A DNA stretch of 64,000 bases from JADLHS01 sp036274115. GTDB lineage: Bacteria; Verrucomicrobiota; Verrucomicrobiia; Limisphaerales; JADLHS01. The stretch is from NCBI GenBank assembly GCA_036274115.1, contig DASUGI010000113.1:1-64000 (forward strand), in the 5' to 3' direction. The position numbers and the translations under genes were made by a program. How positions within the stretch are numbered: the first letter of the stretch is position 1; each line of letters begins with the position of its first letter. The notes beneath the pieces were generated by a model. That model made no database searches, was not told the origin of the DNA, and saw only the letters and a list, made by a program, of their open reading frames with translations. This document shows, piece by piece, positions 1 to 8,968 of this stretch.

Positions 1-3
1 AAT

Positions 4-1728
4 CTACCCATCAAGGCTTCGGCTGCGCGTCACAAAGATTCCCGCGGGCCGCCACTGCAGGAAGAGAATGATTGCCGCCAGCACGATGATTTTGCCCAGC
101 ACTGCGCCCAGCCACGGCTCAAGAAGCTGGTTCGTCACGCCCACTCCCAATGAGGCACTAACGGTGCCGACAAGATTCCCCACGCCACCCAGCACCACGA
201 TCATGAAGCAGTCCACGATGTAACTTTGACCGAGGCTCGGACCGACATTTGCGATTTGCGACATGCAACAACCCGCCATCCCGGCGAGCCCTGAGCCCAG
301 CGCGAAGGTCATCATGTTCACGCGATCGGTGCGGACGCCGACACAGGAAGCCATGGCGCGGTTTTGCATCACGGCGCGGATTTGCAATCCGAGCGAAGTC
401 TTGGTGAGCAGCAGATAAGTGCCGTAGACAATGGCGATCGCAAAGCCGATGACGAAGATGCGATTAAAGCCGATGGGCGAACCGTTGAACGTGAAGCTGC
501 CACTGAGAAAAGAGGGTGAATCCACTTGCACGTTGGCCGCACCGAACGTGTGGCGGAAAATTTGTTGAAACACCAGACTGACACCCCAGGTGGCCAGCAG
601 TGATTCAAGGGGGCGTTTGTAGAGAAAGCGGATGACGCCGCGTTCGAGGGCGAGGCCAACCAGCGCAGCCGTGAAGAACGAAGCGATCAGCGCAACCGGA
701 AAATACCAGTTGAATCCACTGCCGGTTAATCCCAGGCCCTTGATGTTGACGTTGCCAAAAAGAGTAAACATCAGCCCGCTGCCAAAGATTCCCTGTACCA
801 TGAACGCCGTGTAGGAGCCCACCGCCATCACTTCGCCATGCGCCATGTTAATCACCCCCATCAAGCCGAACGTAATTGCCAGCCCGAGCGCAGCGATGAG
901 CAGGACCGAAGCGAGACTCAAACCCCGAAAGGCAGTGCCAACGATGTTGCCGAGCTGAATGTGGTTTTCAATAGCCAGGATGGCCGCACCAAGCGCCCGG
1001 ATCGTCTCCTCACCGTATTTGGCTGGTTCTTTTTTGGCAGTAGTTTGCAGTTGCTTGAGAAACTCCAGCGCGTTGATGGACCGCATTTCCCCAAGTGCTT
1101 TGATGGCAGCATCGCGAACCTCCGCTGATTCGTCAGCGGTTTGCGTGAGGTAAATCGCCTCGTTCAGCGCCCGGACGACTTCAGCATCGTTCTCCGTCTT
1201 CAGGCGCGCCTCAAAGTGCGGGAGGTACTCAGCATTCTGTTCCTGGCCAAGTTTCACCACCGCATCACGCCGCATCTTTGGCATGGGATTGCCGACCGCG
1301 AAGAGGTCCAGCGTGGTCTTGATGGCTTTGCGCAGCTTGGAGGTCGTGTCCGCTGCGGTCAGTTCGGAGGCCAGGAACAGCAGCGCCTTGCCGTTCGTAT
1401 CCGAAAGGAACTGCCCGTCAGCGACGCGAATTCCTTTCGCCTTGCCGTCGCTATCCTGCTGGTTGTCCAGGAGGAAAGGCGTTTTCGTGCCATCGTCGGC
1501 TGAATGGATATACAACTCACCAAGTCGCCACGCCACCAACCCGCGTGAGACAGTCTCGTCACTGCTTCCGACGAGCTGTTTGATTAATTCGATCTGCGCC
1601 CCGGCATCCTCCGCGATTGCGGCTTGCGCCAGAATCTTCCGAAGGTCATTGGTCGTTTCGCCCGGCGCGGAAGCAACAACGCCCAGCATGACCAGGAACG
1701 CAAGAAATCGTTTAAGAAAGGAAGCCAT
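4..1728 (-). CDS. urtB: Urea ABC transporter permease UrtB
   Basis: One of the two inner-membrane permeases of the UrtABCDE urea importer. The start chosen gives a 574-residue protein beginning MASFLKRF with a hydrophobic leader; a longer frame up to 1785 exists but would start almost on top of the urtA stop and through a hairpin. Residues about 40-250 form an alpha-helical HEAT-like, probably periplasmic, extension known in long UrtB proteins. From about residue 270 comes the LivH-type permease domain, with the conserved segments GLMGVINMAHGE and VLGGVGNLVGT. It lies 61 bp downstream of urtA on the same strand, separated by a hairpin. urtC would be expected beyond the left edge. Family assignment is firm; urea as the substrate is inferred from the family. 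Confidence 0.93.
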   Translation of the reverse strand: MASFLKRFLAFLVMLGVVASAPGETTNDLRKILAQAAIAEDAGAQIELIKQLVGSSDETVSRGLVAWRLGELYIHSADDGTKTPFLLDNQQDSDGKAKGIRVADGQFLSDTNGKALLFLASELTAADTTSKLRKAIKTTLDLFAVGNPMPKMRRDAVVKLGQEQNAEYLPHFEARLKTENDAEVVRALNEAIYLTQTADESAEVRDAAIKALGEMRSINALEFLKQLQTTAKKEPAKYGEETIRALGAAILAIENHIQLGNIVGTAFRGLSLASVLLIAALGLAITFGLMGVINMAHGEVMAVGSYTAFMVQGIFGSGLMFTLFGNVNIKGLGLTGSGFNWYFPVALIASFFTAALVGLALERGVIRFLYKRPLESLLATWGVSLVFQQIFRHTFGAANVQVDSPSFLSGSFTFNGSPIGFNRIFVIGFAIAIVYGTYLLLTKTSLGLQIRAVMQNRAMASCVGVRTDRVNMMTFALGSGLAGMAGCCMSQIANVGPSLGQSYIVDCFMIVVLGGVGNLVGTVSASLGVGVTNQLLEPWLGAVLGKIIVLAAIILFLQWRPAGIFVTRSRSLDG

Positions 1729-1743
1729 TGTCCATTTAGAAAA

Positions 1744-1771
1744 GGAGGCGGGCCGCAACCGACCCGCCTCC
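1744..1771 (-). terminator. Hairpin between urtA and urtB (attenuator-like)
   Basis: A perfect 9-bp stem, GGAGGCGGG (1744-1752) pairing with CCCGCCTCC (1763-1771), with a 10-nt loop. Read on the minus strand it is followed by TTTTC. It sits just after the urtA stop and 16 nt before the chosen urtB start. This has the form of an intrinsic terminator, so it could make the abundant binding protein outnumber the membrane subunits. Function is inferred; only the structure is seen. Confidence 0.65.
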
Positions 1772-1789
1772 GAAAAATCGGCCACCCGC

Positions 1790-3040
1790 TTATTTCAGGA
1801 ACTTCTCGCTGAACGGCTCGCCGGGAACAGCGTTGAAAGTCTTGATGATCTTGAACTGGCCGTTCGGCAGAGTTTCACCGATGAACACATTGTTCACCAG
1901 GTGATGATTCTCCTGCATCGTGGCCTCACCGGCGGGACCTTTAAACTTCTGTCCGATGAGCGCTTCGCGCACCTTGTCCACGTCAAACGAGTCAGCCTTT
2001 TCCGCGGCTTGCTTCCACAGGTTCACGCCGATGCGGGAAAGATTCATCGGGCTGCACGTGACGCGGCCTTTCGGGTCAACGCCAGTAACCTTGTAGTCGA
2101 CACCCGCGACCTTCGGGTCCTTCACCCAGGCCAGAAAGTCATCCACGAACTTCTTGTTTTCGGGAGTCTTGATGGACATGAAATAGGTCCAGCAACCGAG
2201 ATGACCCGCGAGTTGTTTCGCCGGCAGCCCACGGAATTCGTCTTCCGAAATGGAGAACGAGACCACTGGACAGTTCTCTGAGGTGAGACCCGCGTTGGCG
2301 AACTCTTTGAAAAACGGAATGTTCGTATCGCCGTTAAGCGTGCTGATTACACAGGCCTTGCCGCCCGTGGCGAACTTCTTGATCGCCGCGACAATCGTTT
2401 GGTAATCGGTGTGACCAAAGGGAGTGTAAATCTCTTCAATGTCAGAGTCTGGAATGCCCTTCATCTTGAGATACTGCTTGAGAATCTTGTTCGTGGTGCG
2501 CGGATAAACGTAGTCAGACCCGAGCAGATAGAACTTCTTCTTACCTTCCGCGAGCATGTAGTCCACGGGCGGAATGGCCTGTTGATTCACCGCTTCGGCC
2601 GTGTAGAAGATGTTCTTGGAGAGTTCCTCGCCTTCGTACTGCACCGGGTAGAAGAGCAGCCCATTTTGACGCTCCACCACGGGCAGCACAAACTTGCGAC
2701 TCACCGAGGTCCAGCAGCCGAAGATGACGGCGACTTTATCTTTGACCAGGAGTTGTTCGGCTTTTTCCGCAAACAGCGGCCAATCCGATGCGGGGTCGAC
2801 CACCACTGGCTCGATCATATAGCTCTTGCCGCCCACCTTGACGCCGCCGCCCTTGTTGATTTCATCAAAGGTGAAGAGCAAAACGTCTTTGAGCGAGGTC
2901 TCGCTGATGGCCATGGTGCCGCTCAGCGAATGCAGCACGCCCACTTTGACCGTGTCTGCGGCTTGTGAGTTGAGCGTCAGCGCACCGACAAGCGCGCCGA
3001 GCGGCATCAGCTTCTTCCAATTCGAGAGATTGATTTTCAT
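1790..3040 (-). CDS. urtA: Urea ABC transporter substrate-binding protein UrtA
   Basis: Periplasmic binding protein of the UrtABCDE high-affinity urea importer, 416 residues, a usual length for the family. Residues 1-27 form a signal peptide ending NSQAA, followed by VKVGVLHSLSGTMAISE, the classic opening of the type I periplasmic binding fold. Further typical segments are IFGCWTSVSRK and FYPVQYEGEE, which mark UrtA rather than the branched-chain amino-acid binding proteins. It is the first gene of a minus-strand operon with urtB next, and it diverges from a porin gene across about 700 bp. Such operons are commonly under nitrogen control; I found no convincing NtrC or sigma-54 site here. Confidence 0.95.
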   Translation of the reverse strand: MKINLSNWKKLMPLGALVGALTLNSQAADTVKVGVLHSLSGTMAISETSLKDVLLFTFDEINKGGGVKVGGKSYMIEPVVVDPASDWPLFAEKAEQLLVKDKVAVIFGCWTSVSRKFVLPVVERQNGLLFYPVQYEGEELSKNIFYTAEAVNQQAIPPVDYMLAEGKKKFYLLGSDYVYPRTTNKILKQYLKMKGIPDSDIEEIYTPFGHTDYQTIVAAIKKFATGGKACVISTLNGDTNIPFFKEFANAGLTSENCPVVSFSISEDEFRGLPAKQLAGHLGCWTYFMSIKTPENKKFVDDFLAWVKDPKVAGVDYKVTGVDPKGRVTCSPMNLSRIGVNLWKQAAEKADSFDVDKVREALIGQKFKGPAGEATMQENHHLVNNVFIGETLPNGQFKIIKTFNAVPGEPFSEKFLK

Positions 3041-3742
3041 TCAGGGTTTCCGGTTTGTTGAGTTGAGTTCAGACGTAGGCGCTCACGGGGAGCGATTTTG
3101 TTCCTGCTGGTTTCGCGCATTGGCAGCCACCAAACCATTGATGACTTCTCGCACTGCGCTCAACGGAATTTCAGCACTCGATATGCCACGCATTTCTTGG
3201 CCGGTCGCGCTGTGTGAATTCTGCTCAAAGATGCGCGCACAAAAAATTTTCAACGCGTGGGAGACTTAACTCATCAGAAAACTTTTTTGCGCAACGCGAA
3301 TAATTTTCAACAGCGGATTTACGATGAAAATATTTCAACATCATTTGTGATTTGTTTCATCGATTTCATTCTCGATGGCAACGAGCGTCTCCCTCGCGAC
3401 AGGACGTCACCGTTTGCTCGCGTGCAAAAACGTCGGGGCGTCACTTCGGCGTTCGCATCCAGGCGCACGGTGTTTGTGCCCGTCGTTACAGGATGATTTG
3501 AATTCATCGCCCGCAGAAAGAACCTGCTGGCTCACGGCGTATTCTCCCGACGCGCTGTTAAGACATTTTCTCAGAAAAACTTCGCGATCGGAGTGCGCTG
3601 CAAAAAGCGGGTTCATCGTGACGTTCAAACTGAAGCTTCGCCCGGGCACCGTCTCTGCTTGGCAGCCGCAATCGCGTTCGTGTGTTTCAGTTGCACACGT
3701 TTCGAAAAACCAACCCGGTCAAGACAGGAAAAAACAAAAACA
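3041..3742. other. Divergent intergenic region, urtA / porin
   Basis: About 700 bp without a convincing gene. It must hold the promoters of urtA (minus) and the porin gene (plus). An A+T-rich stretch runs from about 3238 to 3370. Two small inverted repeats are visible: CATCGA/TCGATG at 3358-3377 and TTTGC/GCAAA around 3414-3427. On the minus strand between about 3090 and 3262 there is a short open frame of about 55 codons with a TTG start, or 38 with an ATG start, and a natural-looking composition. It has no clear ribosome binding site and I cannot support it as a gene. The plus-strand leader of the porin could be long and carry regulation. Confidence 0.5.
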
Positions 3743-4969
3743 ATGAAAATCAATAAATGGACCCAGATGCTTCTCGGCGTGGGGCTGATCAGCATCCCCG
3801 CTGTGGCGTGCGCAGAGGAAAAGCAACAGAATTTTGTGCAGACGGCACTAAGCTCCACCACGCTGAGCGGCTACATCGATACCAGCGCTACCTGGTCATT
3901 TGGCACCGGCAACGCCAACCTGCCCGGTCGTGTTTATGACGGCCCGGATACTCAGGACGGATTCAATCTCAACGTGGTGAGCCTGACGTTGAACAAACCA
4001 CTGGATGAGAGCGAATGGGCCGCCGGTTACAATGTGCAAATGCTCCTTGGCCCGGGCGCTTCCAAACGCGGGACGGCTCTCACCGCCAGCTTCTTCCCCA
4101 CCGGGGTTTCCTCCAGTGAGATCGCGTTCAATGAAGCCGTCGTTCTGCTTCGCGTGCCCGTGGGAAATGGCCTGGACCTCAAAGTCGGTCAGTTCGGTAC
4201 CTTCAATGGCTACGAAGCCTATGACACCTATAAAGACCCGAACTGGAGCCGCTCTTATGGCTTTTACCTTGAATCGTCGGCCCATACGGGTGTCGCTGCT
4301 ACTTACAAGTTCACCGAGTGGCTGACCGCCCAGGCTGGCGTCGGTAACATGGCTGGCTTCAATAATCAGGTGGATGCCAGGTATCCGGGTGCCGAGTCCA
4401 AGAAGGCGTATCTCGCGCTGGTCACCTTGACGGCTCCCGAGAGCTTTGGCTTCCTCAAAGGCGCTACGCTTTCGGCCGGTTACACCGGCGGCGTCAACGG
4501 TGGCGTGACTTCTACTCCGACCTACGGAAACAGCTGGATGCAGGACAATTTCTACATTGGCGCGAGCATCCCCACGCCGGTGACGGGACTGAGCGCGGGC
4601 ATTGCGTTTGATTACACGACCGGCAGTGCTTTCGCTGATTCCTATGCGGAAGCCCTGGCCGTGTATCTTTCGTATCAAGCCACCGAGAAGCTCAAAGTCA
4701 ACACCCGTGCCGACTGGGCCAACGGTAGCAACGGAGCATTCGGTTATACCGCGGCCACCGCGGGACACAACGAGCTGTTCTCGCTCACCACGACGGCTGA
4801 CTACTCGCTCTGGGCGAATGTTATCTCGCGGCTGGAACTCCGTTGGGATACCGCTCTTACTGGCGACAAGCCATTCGGTGGCGAAACCGCGGCAACCCCC
4901 GGGGTTCCCCTGGTCGGCGGCAAGAAGAACTTCGTTTCGCTCACAATGAACATTATCTACATGTTCTAA
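3743..4969 (+). CDS. Outer-membrane beta-barrel porin (BBP2/OmpL-like)
   Basis: Predicted outer-membrane porin of 408 residues. The start MKINKWTQM gives a clean signal peptide ending about residue 24 (AVACAEE). The mature protein is rich in Gly, Thr and aromatic residues with alternating beta-strand patterns, includes LSGYIDTSATWSFG near its start, and ends in phenylalanine, as expected for a BAM-inserted barrel. It resembles the putative beta-barrel porin-2 family found beside nitrogen transport genes. Divergent placement next to urtAB suggests it may let urea or another small nitrogen compound cross the outer membrane; that role is inferred. A terminator-like hairpin follows. Confidence 0.8.
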   Translation: MKINKWTQMLLGVGLISIPAVACAEEKQQNFVQTALSSTTLSGYIDTSATWSFGTGNANLPGRVYDGPDTQDGFNLNVVSLTLNKPLDESEWAAGYNVQMLLGPGASKRGTALTASFFPTGVSSSEIAFNEAVVLLRVPVGNGLDLKVGQFGTFNGYEAYDTYKDPNWSRSYGFYLESSAHTGVAATYKFTEWLTAQAGVGNMAGFNNQVDARYPGAESKKAYLALVTLTAPESFGFLKGATLSAGYTGGVNGGVTSTPTYGNSWMQDNFYIGASIPTPVTGLSAGIAFDYTTGSAFADSYAEALAVYLSYQATEKLKVNTRADWANGSNGAFGYTAATAGHNELFSLTTTADYSLWANVISRLELRWDTALTGDKPFGGETAATPGVPLVGGKKNFVSLTMNIIYMF

Positions 4970-5016
4970 AATGCGCTAAGCTACTCTGATCATTGGTTCC
5001 TCCGATGATCAATACG

Positions 5017-5065
5017 GAGGCGGGGGTCACCCGATCGTCCATTTCGGGTCCTCGCCTCTACTTTT
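5017..5065 (+). terminator. Rho-independent terminator after the porin
   Basis: Nested stem: GAGGCG (5017-5022) with CGCCTC (5053-5058), and inside it ACCCGA (5029-5034) with TCGGGT (5044-5049). The plus strand then reads TACTTTTG. It lies 48 nt after the porin stop and is the best terminator candidate in the window. Confidence 0.7.
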
Positions 5066-5126
5066 GCCTCCACCGGCCTGAACTTCCACGCTCGCTTTGC
5101 GGATTAATTCCTCCATAGTGCTTCAA

Positions 5127-5146
5127 CGCCGCGCTGAAAAGCGGCG
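5127..5146 (+). promoter_or_regulatory. Hairpin just before the RNase R start codon
   Basis: CGCCGC (5127-5132) and GCGGCG (5141-5146) can pair around the loop GCTGAAAA, ending 6 nt before the ATG at 5153. No clear Shine-Dalgarno sequence is visible, and a structure here could hinder ribosome loading. It could equally be a remnant of a repeated palindromic element. Confidence 0.4.
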
Positions 5147-5152
5147 CTGATT

Positions 5153-7582
5153 ATGGAAGAACAGATTTTAGGATTATTGGGCCGCAAGGATTACTCACCC
5201 GCCACTGAGACGGAATTGCTTGGCGCCCTGAATTTGCCGCCGGATCGACAGTCGCAGCTGAATCGCATCCTGCGCCAACTGGAACGCTCCGGTGAAATCA
5301 CACGAACCAAAGGCGGACGTTACATCAAATCGCGCGAAGCGGATCTCATCCCGGGTCGCATCCAAATCAATCGCGCTGGCAAAGGTTTTCTGCAACCGGA
5401 TGATGCCGGCTTAAAGGAAATCACGATCCCTGAGAATGCGACCGGCACGGCACTGCACGGCGACCGCGTCCTGGTTCGGCGTGATGCGCGCCCTCGTGGA
5501 TTGCGACCCGGCCGCGGCGCTGCTCAGGAAACCGGCTCGGTCATTCGCATCCTGGAACGCAAGCGCACCCAGCTGGTCGGGACGCTGCAACGCGGACGGC
5601 AATTCCTCTACGTAATCCCCGATGACCCGCGAATGCCGCATGACATTTATGTGCCGGAGCCACGCGATGTCGGCCGCAAGCCGCACATCGGTGACAAAGT
5701 CGTCGTCGAGTTGCTGGAATGGACCTCTCGACACAATAATCCCGAAGGCGAAATCATCGAAGTGCTGGGCGCGCCGGACGCCGAAGGCGTGGACATGTTG
5801 TCGGTGTTGCGTCAATACAACCTTCCCCTGCACTTTCCCAAGGCCGTGCTGGCCGAGGTGCGTGCCAACGGCACGACCGTGTTGCCCCATGAACTCGCGG
5901 GACGCGAAGATTGCCGGGAACATCACGTGATCACCATTGACCCTGACGATGCAAAGGATTTTGACGACGCCATCTGTCTGAAACGCATTTCCCACGATCA
6001 ATGGCGGCTGTGGGTTCACATTGCGGACGTCTCGCATTACGTCAAGCCCGGCAGCGCCCTCGACACGGAAGCACGCAAACGCGGCAACTCCACTTACCTG
6101 GTGGACCGCGTCATTCCGATGCTGCCCGAAGCATTGAGTAATGAACTTTGCTCGCTCAAGCCCAACGTGGATCGGCTGACAAAATGCGTTGAGTTCCTGA
6201 TTTCAAATGAAGGCCGCGTGCTGAGCGCGAAATTCTATCCGGCGGTCATTCACTCCCAACGTCGCTTCACTTACCAGGAAGTGTTTGCGATCCTGCAACG
6301 GCAGCCCCATCCCGGCGACTCGATTGAGCGCATGCTGCACGATGCGCATGAACTGGCTCAAAAGATCCGCCGTCTGCGCTTCAAGGCCGGTTCGCTGGCG
6401 CTGGATTTTCCGGAAACGAAAGTTCGCCTCGACGAGCATGGGCGCGTGTCTCGCATTGAGAAAGTGGAGAACGACGTTTCGCATCAATTGATCGAGGAAT
6501 ACATGCTGCTCGCCAACGAAGCCGTGGCCACCCGCCTGATGAGCCAGAACCAAAAGGCCATCTATCGGGTGCACGAAGAGCCCGACGAGCAGCGGCTGAA
6601 CGAATTCCGCGAGGATGTTCTGAGCCACCACATCCCGTGTGGCAATCTCACCAAACGACCGGAGGTCGCGAAGCTCCTGCAAAAGCTCGACACCATTCCC
6701 ATTGGCGCGGCGCTCAAGATTGGTTTTCTGCGCTCGCTCATGCGCGCCCGTTACGCGATTGAGCCACTCGGTCACTATGGTCTCGCGAAACCCAAATACA
6801 CGCATTTCACCTCGCCGATCCGCCGCTACGCCGATCTGGTTGTCCACCGTGCTTTGTTCAACTCCAGCCACGGCTCCACCCATTCACTCAAAGAAACCGC
6901 GGATCACATTTCCGATACCGAACGCAATTCCGCCGACGCCGAGCGCGACAGCAAGGATGTAAAGATGTATGCGTTCCTGAAGGCGCAGTTGGAAATGGAC
7001 CAGCCCCCGGCATATTCCGCTTTGGTCACCGATGTCCGCAATTTCGGTTTCTTTGTGGACGTGCCCGGGCTGGCGATGAGCGGTTTGGTTCACCTGTCCA
7101 GCATCGCCGATGATTTCTTCGAGTTCGACGAGTCGCGCGGCCAACTCACCGGCCGTCGCACTCGCCGCAGCATTCGATTGGGCGACAAAGTTGAAGTGCA
7201 AATCGCCAAGGTGGATAGCTTCAAGAAACAGGTGGACTTCCGACTGGCTCACGAAAGAAAGGACCGCGACCGGCCCCCGGTCGCAGCGGGTGAACCACGC
7301 GGCCGTCGTCCGCATTCTCCGAAGCCTCACGGCTGGCGACGCGCTGCGGACGGTGACCGTCCGCGCTCCGAACGGCAGCAGCAACGCCCATCCCAGCGCT
7401 TTCAAGACCGGCAACAATCGCGGGATCAATCCCGCCCGCCGCAGCAGAAGTCCGGGAAATTCAAATCCCAATCGCACTCGCGCCCGCCGTCCGGCGGCGG
7501 AAACTTTCCCGCTGGCTCATCGCGCCCACAGATCCCCTCCTCCCATTCGCGCTCGAAGTTCGGTCGGAGACGGCGGAGATAA
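5153..7582 (+). CDS. rnr: Ribonuclease R (RNB-family 3'-5' exoribonuclease)
   Basis: Processive 3'-5' exoribonuclease that degrades structured RNA and takes part in rRNA and mRNA quality control; 809 residues, within the family range. Residues about 1-65 form a winged-helix domain, about 66-205 the cold-shock-like OB domains, and about 250-590 the RNB catalytic domain with the Asp cluster in TIDPDDAKDFDD (261-272). An S1 domain follows at about 620-705. The last hundred residues are a basic, Arg/Ser/Gln/Pro-rich disordered tail ending KFGRRRRR, as in many RNase R proteins. The ATG is used because the winged helix starts at once. Confidence 0.95.
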   Translation: MEEQILGLLGRKDYSPATETELLGALNLPPDRQSQLNRILRQLERSGEITRTKGGRYIKSREADLIPGRIQINRAGKGFLQPDDAGLKEITIPENATGTALHGDRVLVRRDARPRGLRPGRGAAQETGSVIRILERKRTQLVGTLQRGRQFLYVIPDDPRMPHDIYVPEPRDVGRKPHIGDKVVVELLEWTSRHNNPEGEIIEVLGAPDAEGVDMLSVLRQYNLPLHFPKAVLAEVRANGTTVLPHELAGREDCREHHVITIDPDDAKDFDDAICLKRISHDQWRLWVHIADVSHYVKPGSALDTEARKRGNSTYLVDRVIPMLPEALSNELCSLKPNVDRLTKCVEFLISNEGRVLSAKFYPAVIHSQRRFTYQEVFAILQRQPHPGDSIERMLHDAHELAQKIRRLRFKAGSLALDFPETKVRLDEHGRVSRIEKVENDVSHQLIEEYMLLANEAVATRLMSQNQKAIYRVHEEPDEQRLNEFREDVLSHHIPCGNLTKRPEVAKLLQKLDTIPIGAALKIGFLRSLMRARYAIEPLGHYGLAKPKYTHFTSPIRRYADLVVHRALFNSSHGSTHSLKETADHISDTERNSADAERDSKDVKMYAFLKAQLEMDQPPAYSALVTDVRNFGFFVDVPGLAMSGLVHLSSIADDFFEFDESRGQLTGRRTRRSIRLGDKVEVQIAKVDSFKKQVDFRLAHERKDRDRPPVAAGEPRGRRPHSPKPHGWRRAADGDRPRSERQQQRPSQRFQDRQQSRDQSRPPQQKSGKFKSQSHSRPPSGGGNFPAGSSRPQIPSSHSRSKFGRRRRR

Positions 7583-7708
7583 CGAGCGTCGTTCAGATTG
7601 CGACCGAGCGTCTTTTCGCGTAGGGCCAGCAGGGAAATTGCATCCCGCACAGTTACGGGTTGTGCTGGTGTCGCGTGGGAAATATCGTTTTCCGAAGATA
7701 ACCGCAGC

Positions 7709-8968
7709 ATGAAACTCGTTACCGCAATCGCCCTCACCCTCTCTTTTCTGGCATGCTCAATTGCTGCTGGCGCGGGTTTCAAACTCACTCCCACGGGCGA
7801 AAGCACCGATCCGGGTTTCATTGAGATCACGGGAGTCGAAGCGGGCGAGTTCGACCCGGGACTCTGGCAGGCTGGTTCGTTGAATCTGTTGCCGGATATC
7901 CGCTCGCCATTGATCGAACCGCTGCCGGGAAAGTTCCGGAACATCTACGCGCCGTCCGCGGTCGAGACGCCCGGGGGTTGGCGCGTTTTCTATGGCGCGT
8001 GGGATGGCGTGCCCACCAGTAACGACCGTATTTACAGCGTCAACACCAGGGACTTCTTGTCATTCACCAAACGACACACGGTCATCGAGCATGGTGTTTT
8101 TCAACACGTGTGCAACGTGTCCGCGGTGACAACAGCATCGGGTGGATTTGCCCTGCTCTGCACGGTCTACCCTGATGCTCGCGGCTTGAATAAGCCGGCG
8201 TTCTTTACGAGCCCCGACGGCGATACGTGGAATGGCTCGCCCACACCCTGCATCGCGACGAGCAATGACATCATTCGCATCCACGGCTACGAGAAATATG
8301 CCGACGCCGACATCAACGGGATGAACGTTTTGCTGCGCGAGGGAGACCGCTTTCGGACCTACTTTTCAAATTTCAAAGACTTCGGCCGCGTCTATCGGGC
8401 CAGTGGAACGAACGGGCGGGATTTTCAATTCGAAGGAGTGGCGCTGTCAGCCAAGGCAGTGCCAAATGACGTGAAGGTTTTCCGGGTTGGCACTACAAAC
8501 TGGTATTTGATGGGACTGCACCTGAATGGTGCGCAGACCTGGTTCAGCTTGTCGCCAGATGGATTGAACTTCGCGCCGATACAACCGCTCTTTACGAATG
8601 CTTCCCCCGCCGAACGCTACATTGTGGCCGTGGGCTGGGTCACGCGCGGAGAACAGGAGCAGGCCGGTCGGCGGTTGCTGGGCGTGTTGCATGGCGCGGG
8701 GGCAAAGCCGTCACTCGATGCGAACCGCATTTTCGCCCGCTGGCTGCAGCCTCGGATTATCCTTCGCACGGCCGATGGCCGGGCGTTTTCCGGAACCCAC
8801 GCTCGCGGTCCGGCTCGGCAGTTGATCCCGCTGACGGAAGCAGAAGTGTCCAACGTCGAGCTGTTCGATGAGAGCGGCACTCAGGAATGCGGCCAGCTAA
8901 AGAGCCAGCATCTGCAACCCGGCCGCGTCTATCGCCTGGAGCGGTTCACCAGACCAGGCATTAACTAA
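7709..8968 (+). CDS. Secreted GH43-like five-bladed propeller protein
   Basis: 419 residues with a signal peptide (MKLVTAIALTLSFLACSIAAG). The rest resembles the five-bladed propeller of glycoside hydrolase families 43/32/62: repeated strands such as NIYAPSAVETPGGWRVFYGA, YSVNTRDFLSF, FFTSPDGDTW and YRASGTNGRDF. This suggests carbohydrate binding or hydrolysis outside the cell. I cannot place the catalytic acids with confidence, so activity is unknown. The gene starts 126 bp after rnr and its last 8 bp overlap the convergent neighbour, so the two share no room for a terminator. Confidence 0.6.
   Translation: MKLVTAIALTLSFLACSIAAGAGFKLTPTGESTDPGFIEITGVEAGEFDPGLWQAGSLNLLPDIRSPLIEPLPGKFRNIYAPSAVETPGGWRVFYGAWDGVPTSNDRIYSVNTRDFLSFTKRHTVIEHGVFQHVCNVSAVTTASGGFALLCTVYPDARGLNKPAFFTSPDGDTWNGSPTPCIATSNDIIRIHGYEKYADADINGMNVLLREGDRFRTYFSNFKDFGRVYRASGTNGRDFQFEGVALSAKAVPNDVKVFRVGTTNWYLMGLHLNGAQTWFSLSPDGLNFAPIQPLFTNASPAERYIVAVGWVTRGEQEQAGRRLLGVLHGAGAKPSLDANRIFARWLQPRIILRTADGRAFSGTHARGPARQLIPLTEAEVSNVELFDESGTQECGQLKSQHLQPGRVYRLERFTRPGIN

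Noticed and set aside
3100..3700. Possible sigma-54 promoters (GG and GC pairs) before urtA or the porin.
   Set aside because: No site has both conserved pairs at the right 10-nt spacing.
3375..3746. Plus-strand open frame upstream of the porin.
   Set aside because: No motif, unusual Cys/Ser/Arg-rich composition, no ribosome binding site.
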